Source: Nothobranchius furzeri
Lineage: Eukaryota; Chordata; Actinopteri; Cyprinodontiformes; Nothobranchiidae
NCBI RefSeq assembly: GCF_043380555.1
Contig: NC_091758.1
Location: 39,083,946-39,147,945 of the forward strand
Reading direction: 5' to 3'
Length of the DNA: 64,000 bases
The notes beneath the pieces are model-generated. The model was not told the origin of the DNA and did no database searches. It was given only the letters and a program-made list of their open reading frames with translations. Shown in pieces: positions 59,130-64,000 of the stretch (its first letter is position 1; every line of letters starts with the position of its first letter). The position numbers and the translations under genes were made by a program.

Positions 59130-59271
59130 GTCTTACAACACTTGCAGTGTTAAATATGCTAGTTATTCCTTCAGAATATTAGCAAACAGGGTGTTATCAG
59201 TCTTTGAGTGAAGGTTTCAGTTAGTTATAATAGCCACTGTGAGTTAAAGTCGCTAAATTAGCAGTTAATTT

Positions 59272-59575
59272 TAGCCTAAAAGGGTTAGTCAGAATTACTT
59301 ACACGCTGCACCTTTAATGAGGAACTGAATTTTAACCTAAAAGGTTAGCCAGAATTAATTACACGTTGCACCTTTAAGGAAAAACTGAATTTTAACCTAA
59401 AAGGTTAGCCAGAATTAATTACACGTTGCACCTTTAAGGAAAAGCTGAATTTTAACCTAAAAGGTTAGCCAGAATTAATTACACGTTGCACCTTTAAGGA
59501 AAAACTGAATTTTTAACCTAAAAGGTCAACCAGAATTAATTTACACGTTGCACCTTTAAAGAAGCACTGAGTTAC
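59272..59575 (-). repeat. Five ~60-bp tandem repeats in the ERV leader
   Basis: The unit contains AAAAGGTTAGCCAGAATTAA then TTACACGTTGCACCTTTAAG and repeats with a period of 60. The three central copies differ at one or two positions; the outer two are more diverged. On the minus strand each unit has AAAGGT and ACCTTT about 30 bases apart, able to form a small hairpin. It lies between the PBS and the gag start. Confidence 0.95.
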
Positions 59576-59720
59576 TGGTGAGAGTTCGATGCAGCTTCCT
59601 GCTCAGCGAAATCAGCACCACTCTGTTGCTGGTTCAAGGCTGAACAACGGATTATTTTTAATTCAAGCTCTTTGGATTTATTTGTTTGTTTGTGCCGGAT
59701 AGAAATCTCTGTGTATCCAA

Positions 59721-59740
59721 GCCTCACGCGGGCTGCACCA
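59721..59740 (-). promoter_or_regulatory. Primer-binding-site-like sequence
   Basis: On the minus strand TGGTGCAGCCCGCGTGAGGC lies six bases after the LTR end (CCCCAACA). A TGG start at this place is what a PBS needs. It does not match any tRNA 3' end exactly that I can recall; with one indel it is nearest to a tRNA-Trp-type site (TGGTGACCCCGACGTGA). Primer identity is therefore open. Confidence 0.55.
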
Positions 59741-59836
59741 ATAAAATGTTGGGGTTATTAGGAGCGAACAATTAGTAAGCTTCAACTTACTTTTGGATTC
59801 TTCAATAAATTCTGTAAATATGGGAATATTTACTGA

Positions 59837-59842
59837 TTTATT
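59837..59842 (-). terminator. LTR poly(A) signal AATAAA
   Basis: Minus-strand AATAAA, 95 bases before the LTR end and about 160 downstream of the TATA box. Confidence 0.6.
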
Positions 59843-60001
59843 AATTAATTAAGATATTCTTAGATATACGGGGCACCATTCCCCTTTTTCCGGGGAAAAA
59901 TTGAATCCAAAACTCTTATCAGTCTTTCTTGAAGTTCGTAGAATCCTTGGAGCAGAGACTTCTCTTCGACACAACAAAGCTACTGGAGACGAAAATCTGA
60001 A

Positions 60002-60008
60002 TTTTATA
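60002..60008 (-). promoter_or_regulatory. LTR TATA box
   Basis: TATAAAA on the minus strand, placed before the poly(A) signal as expected for U3/R. Confidence 0.6.
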
Positions 60009-60978
60009 ACGTTTAATTAACAATTTGTCAAATGAATAAACAGTGGCATAAATGAATAATAACCATGTGATATAATAAAAGGATGTATATTCAAAATAAT
60101 GTTCAAGGTGTTTGTGTGGTGTGTGTGAGTGAGTGTGTGTGTGTGTGTGTGAGATGAATGGGTCTTTGTTTCCCCAGAGTAGGTGGGGGGAGGGAGCTGT
60201 GAGTGTGTGTGGGGCTCTTCCCCTCCCCTCGCATTCAACAGGAGACCTGGATGTGTAAAGTTTCTACTTTCCCGAACACTTAGTGGCTTAGAATCACAGT
60301 AAAACTTAACTCAAACACTTCAAAAGTTAACAAACAACAAAAGGTCACTTGTAAATTATTTAATCTAAAAGGAGTCGGCAGCCTGGCCAGAGCTGACGAC
60401 TAAAAGCGATGATCAATAAGCAGTTTATTCTTTCAAAATGACCCGAAGGACGAATTGGGAGCGAAAGAGGAAAACACGAAGCTACTTTTTAAGCAATAGC
60501 GCGGTTTTATTGCTTATTCTGGACTATAGAGGAAACGGGAGAAGAAAAGGAGAGAGAAAAAAATGAGTTTTCTGATCACCAAAGCAGCAAGGCGTCCCCG
60601 CTGTTATGATTTGACGGTTCTCCGTTTTCTCCGCAGTTTTCAGCGTCATCCGTCGGTTTAATGCTTTCTCTGTTGTTTGGCTCCACGAGTGTTTCTCCAC
60701 GGAGCGTCTCTGAGAGCTGAATGGAGCTCCGCTCGTTCCCAGTCAGGTCCCGATGGAGTTGAGTGTAGTTTCCAGCGGTTGCGTGGGCTCAACTTGGCAC
60801 TTAGAGCTTCCGCGTGCTCAAATTGAGGGAGCGTTCGACAAGCGTGTCCTTACCGCCAGGTATCCTGGGCAAAAGAACGAGGATTCTTTGTCTCTGCTGA
60901 AGATTTATGGTCTTAGTTCGCGGGAAAAGCTCCACGGCTTCCCGCACATGCGCAGAACGTGTTTCTGGTACTAGGCGG

Positions 60979-60986
60979 TGACGTCA
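60979..60986. promoter_or_regulatory. CRE palindrome in LTR U3
   Basis: TGACGTCA within GGTGACGTCATCAC, a perfect CREB/ATF site. Near the start of U3, about 970 bases upstream of the TATA box. Confidence 0.55.
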
Positions 60987-61132
60987 TCACAATGCTTCCG
61001 TGTGCAAAGCATCATGGGAAATGAAGTTTCTTGGCGCTGATGTGATTATTTGCTTTTCAGAGCAATTTAAGCACAGTCATTTTGGAGAAAATCACTGCAT
61101 AGTAATTTCCTCATGAGGTCAGACCCTCAACA

Positions 61133-61143
61133 TTCCCCCTTTT
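61133..61143 (-). other. Polypurine tract next to the LTR
   Basis: Minus-strand AAAAGGGGGAA is immediately followed by the LTR start TG. This is the form of a retroviral plus-strand primer site, which belongs at the 3' end of the internal region just before the 3' LTR. Here it stands before the LTR that leads into gag. Confidence 0.7.
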
Positions 61144-61640
61144 GGTTTCGGGGATCGCGCCCAAAGCTCGATCGTCGGAAGCACAGATGGGTTTGTTCCT
61201 CATGAACGTAGGTCGACTTGATTGTCGGAAGCACAGGTGGGTTTGTCCCTTAGGACGTTGGTCGACTTGATTGTCGGAAGCACAGGTGGGTTTGTCCCTT
61301 AGGACGTTGGTCTCCTTGGACGCCTTTGTCTTTGGTCTTTGTCTTGGATCCTGGCGCCTTTGGTCTTTGATCCTGGTCAGGCACAAAGAGGATAGGAAAC
61401 GGGATAGTCCCCAACGCGCATAACGAGAAGAAGCCACTCACGCAGGTGGTACGCAATGAAGATGTCGTCCATGCGAGAGGTAGTAGTGTAGAAGGAGGAA
61501 GGTCGGTGGGCGGTTAACTCCACGAGTGGACACAAAGGCATCTCACCGCCGGCCATACAGTTCAGTTTATGGAGCACGCGGTGATGTACGAGGTCCATAG
61601 TTCGCAAACGCGCATTGACCTATGTGGTCCCAAGACCATA
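61144..61640 (-). mobile_element. Probable ERV 3' internal sequence
   Basis: Lies directly upstream of the polypurine tract, so should be the region after env. Frames 61607-61377 and 61437-61111 show no known domain; the former has DDIFIAYHLREWLLLVMRV, a short amphipathic or hydrophobic stretch. The edge with the DNA element (about 61640) is approximate. It does not match the sequence left of env at 50531-50716, in line with those being adjoining parts of one internal region. Confidence 0.5.
61169..61318 (-). repeat. Three ~49-bp tandem repeats
   Basis: GTCGGAAGCACAGGTGGGTT then CCTTAGGACGTTGGTCGACT recurs at 61174, 61224 and 61273 (periods 50 and 49). The two right-hand copies are almost identical. 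In frame on the minus strand they give a repeated peptide (QRPKGQTHLCFRQSSR). Confidence 0.9.
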
Positions 61641-61860
61641 AAACACCCAAGAGTGCTAACACCAGATATAACGATGTACTGCATTCATTACTGTTGATGA
61701 CTCATCTTCACTCATAATCTAGAATCTTCTGGTGCCGATCAGTAACTGGTAAGAGCAGAACGGGAGTGAGAAAGTCACCTTTTGTTTATAAAAATGGGCT
61801 GCAGTACCCATATTTGACCACATGATGTCTTTTAATTGATTCTTATGTAATGCCCCTTTA
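61641..61860. mobile_element. Right end of the TIR element that brackets the ERV
   Basis: Ends in TAATGCCCCTTTA (61846-61858), inverse of the left end at 50151. CAGTAACTGGTAAGAG and GGGCTGCAGTACCCATATTT match the fragment at 48641-49640. Together with 50150-50530 it forms one interrupted element. Confidence 0.6.
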
Positions 61861-63252
<1,392 letters not shown>

Positions 63253-63638
63253 TGCTGCGCTGTGGTGCAGTGGTTAGAGCTGTTGCCTTGCAGCAAGAAG
63301 GTCCTGGGTTCGCTTCCCAGCCTGGGATCTTTCTGCATGGAGTTTGCATGTTCTCCCTGTTCATGCGTGGGTTTTCTCCGGGTTCTCCGGCTTCCTCCCA
63401 CAGTCCAAAAACATGACTGTTACATTAAATGGTCTGTCTAAATTGTCCCTAGGTGTGTGTGTGTGCCTGATTGTTTGTCCTGTGTGTCTCTGTGTTGCCC
63501 TGCGATGGATTGGCTCTCTGTCCGGGGTGTACCCCGCCTGATTGCCCGTTGACCGCTGGAGATAGGCACCAACCAACCCCCGCGACCCTGCGTGGACAAG
63601 CAGGTTCAGAAAATGGGTGGATGGATGGATGGATGGAG
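63253..63638 (+). mobile_element. AFC-like tRNA-derived SINE, second copy
   Basis: Head GGTGCAGTGGTTAGAGCTG, B box GGGTTCGCTTCCC at 63306-63318, body TGCATGGAGTTTGCATGTTC and CCACAGTCCAAAAACATG, tail of ATGG repeats to 63638. Same family as 40955-41313 in the opposite orientation. GAGTT on both sides may be a short target duplication. Confidence 0.88.
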
Positions 63639-64000
63639 TTTACCAACCTAGTAAAAGATAAAAAAAAATCAACCTGTGTCAGAGTTAAAGGAACAGTTCA
63701 GACCTTTTGTTCTTTTCTAAAAACAACCCCCAAACCAGTACATCAGTTCTTTTTATGAACTTTAACACCTGGACGGTCGTCTCATCTGGTTTTAGCAGAG
63801 CTATAGGGCTAGCTACTGCTGAGCTTCTGTCTTCATTTTAATGTTTAATCCTTACAAACAGATACATCATGCATTTTGCATGAGCACATGAGTAAATTAA
63901 TCCTTTAAAGTCCCTTTAAAGATCCATGTGAACCAAATGGTGTAACTAACAATAATCTGTCAAGATTAACCCACTCTAAATATTGGGATTTTGGTCATTT
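63639..64000. other. No gene recognised
   Basis: AT-rich to the window edge; no repeat ends or coding text recognised. Confidence 0.35.

Larger units (their letters stand above)
59747..61132 (-). mobile_element. ERV LTR, about 1386 bp
   Basis: On the minus strand it runs from TGTTGAGGG (61132) to CCCCAACA (59747), inverted ends of the TG...CA type. TATAAAA at 60008-60002 and AATAAA at 59842-59837 are spaced 160 bases, giving an R region of roughly 150 and a U5 of roughly 75 bases. A polypurine tract adjoins the start and a PBS-like site follows the end. U3 is about 1.1 kb and carries a palindromic CRE. No second copy of this LTR was found in the window. Confidence 0.8.
50531..61640 (-). mobile_element. 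Endogenous retrovirus with gag-pol, env remnant and one LTR
   Basis: In element direction (right to left): 3'-type internal sequence (61640-61144), polypurine tract, LTR (61132-59747), PBS-like site, leader with tandem repeats, gag in two frames, UGA, pol, env remnant. Two RNase H-like domains in pol (the first degenerate) and an env are retroviral traits, unlike gypsy-type elements. Gag has no CCHC knuckle and ends in a basic region, a point shared with foamy-like viruses; readthrough of a gag stop is gamma/epsilon-like. Only one LTR is present and no copy of it is found after env, so the copy is permuted or the rest was deleted. Edges are approximate. Confidence 0.75.

Overview
The window looks like a gene-poor, transposon-packed stretch of a teleost fish nuclear genome. 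The signs are long CA/TG, GA and ACT microsatellites, tRNA-derived SINEs ending in ATGG repeats, L2-, CR1/Rex- and RTE-like LINE fragments, hAT-, piggyBac- and Harbinger-like non-autonomous elements, solo LTRs, and a large endogenous retrovirus (ERV). A percomorph is plausible because the two SINEs resemble the AFC type. Only one piece of plausible host coding sequence was seen: a short minus-strand first exon near position 700 with GC boxes behind it. If it is real, the rest of that gene lies left of the window.

Layout. 1-1 kb: candidate host exon and promoter. 1.26-3.67 kb: three tandem units carrying CTCF-like motifs. 5.87-7.06 kb: hAT-type element with an 8-bp target duplication and a smaller element nested in it. 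8.56-10.6 kb: L2-like LINE interrupted by a ~0.6-kb TIR element that holds a second, inverted copy of itself. 12.9-16.9 kb: LTR fragment, hAT-like MITE, LINE remnants and a solo LTR inside a LINE. 19.7-24.3 kb: piggyBac-like palindrome, second solo LTR, GC-rich LINE-UTR-like block and an RT remnant. 27.7-30.5 kb: TIR element pieces with a helicase-like coding scrap on both sides of an RTE-like LINE. 31.5-35.4 kb: two TIR elements and another dispersed repeat. 40.9-43.5 kb: SINE and L2-like LINE. 43.5-47.6 kb: DNA transposon with a THAP-like first exon, split by another L2-like LINE. 48.6-61.9 kb: pieces of a TIR element family around the ERV. 62-64 kb: CA repeat and SINE.

The ERV (about 50.5-61.6 kb, minus strand) is the main object. 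Reading in its own direction it has a polypurine tract, a ~1.39-kb LTR with TATA box and poly(A) signal, a PBS-like site, a leader with five ~60-bp tandem repeats, gag in two overlapping frames, a UGA stop in the CUA-G readthrough context, a 1.7-kb-codon pol frame (protease, a second protease-like domain without the catalytic triad, RT, degenerate RNase H, intact RNase H, integrase), and a decayed env transmembrane portion. No 3' LTR is found. Instead, the polypurine tract and apparent 3' internal sequence lie upstream of the only LTR, so the copy looks permuted (one-LTR circle) or is the remnant of a tandem pair. In this family gag-pol would be made by stop readthrough, gag forms the particle without CCHC zinc knuckles, and pol supplies the enzymes. 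This copy lacks an intact env.
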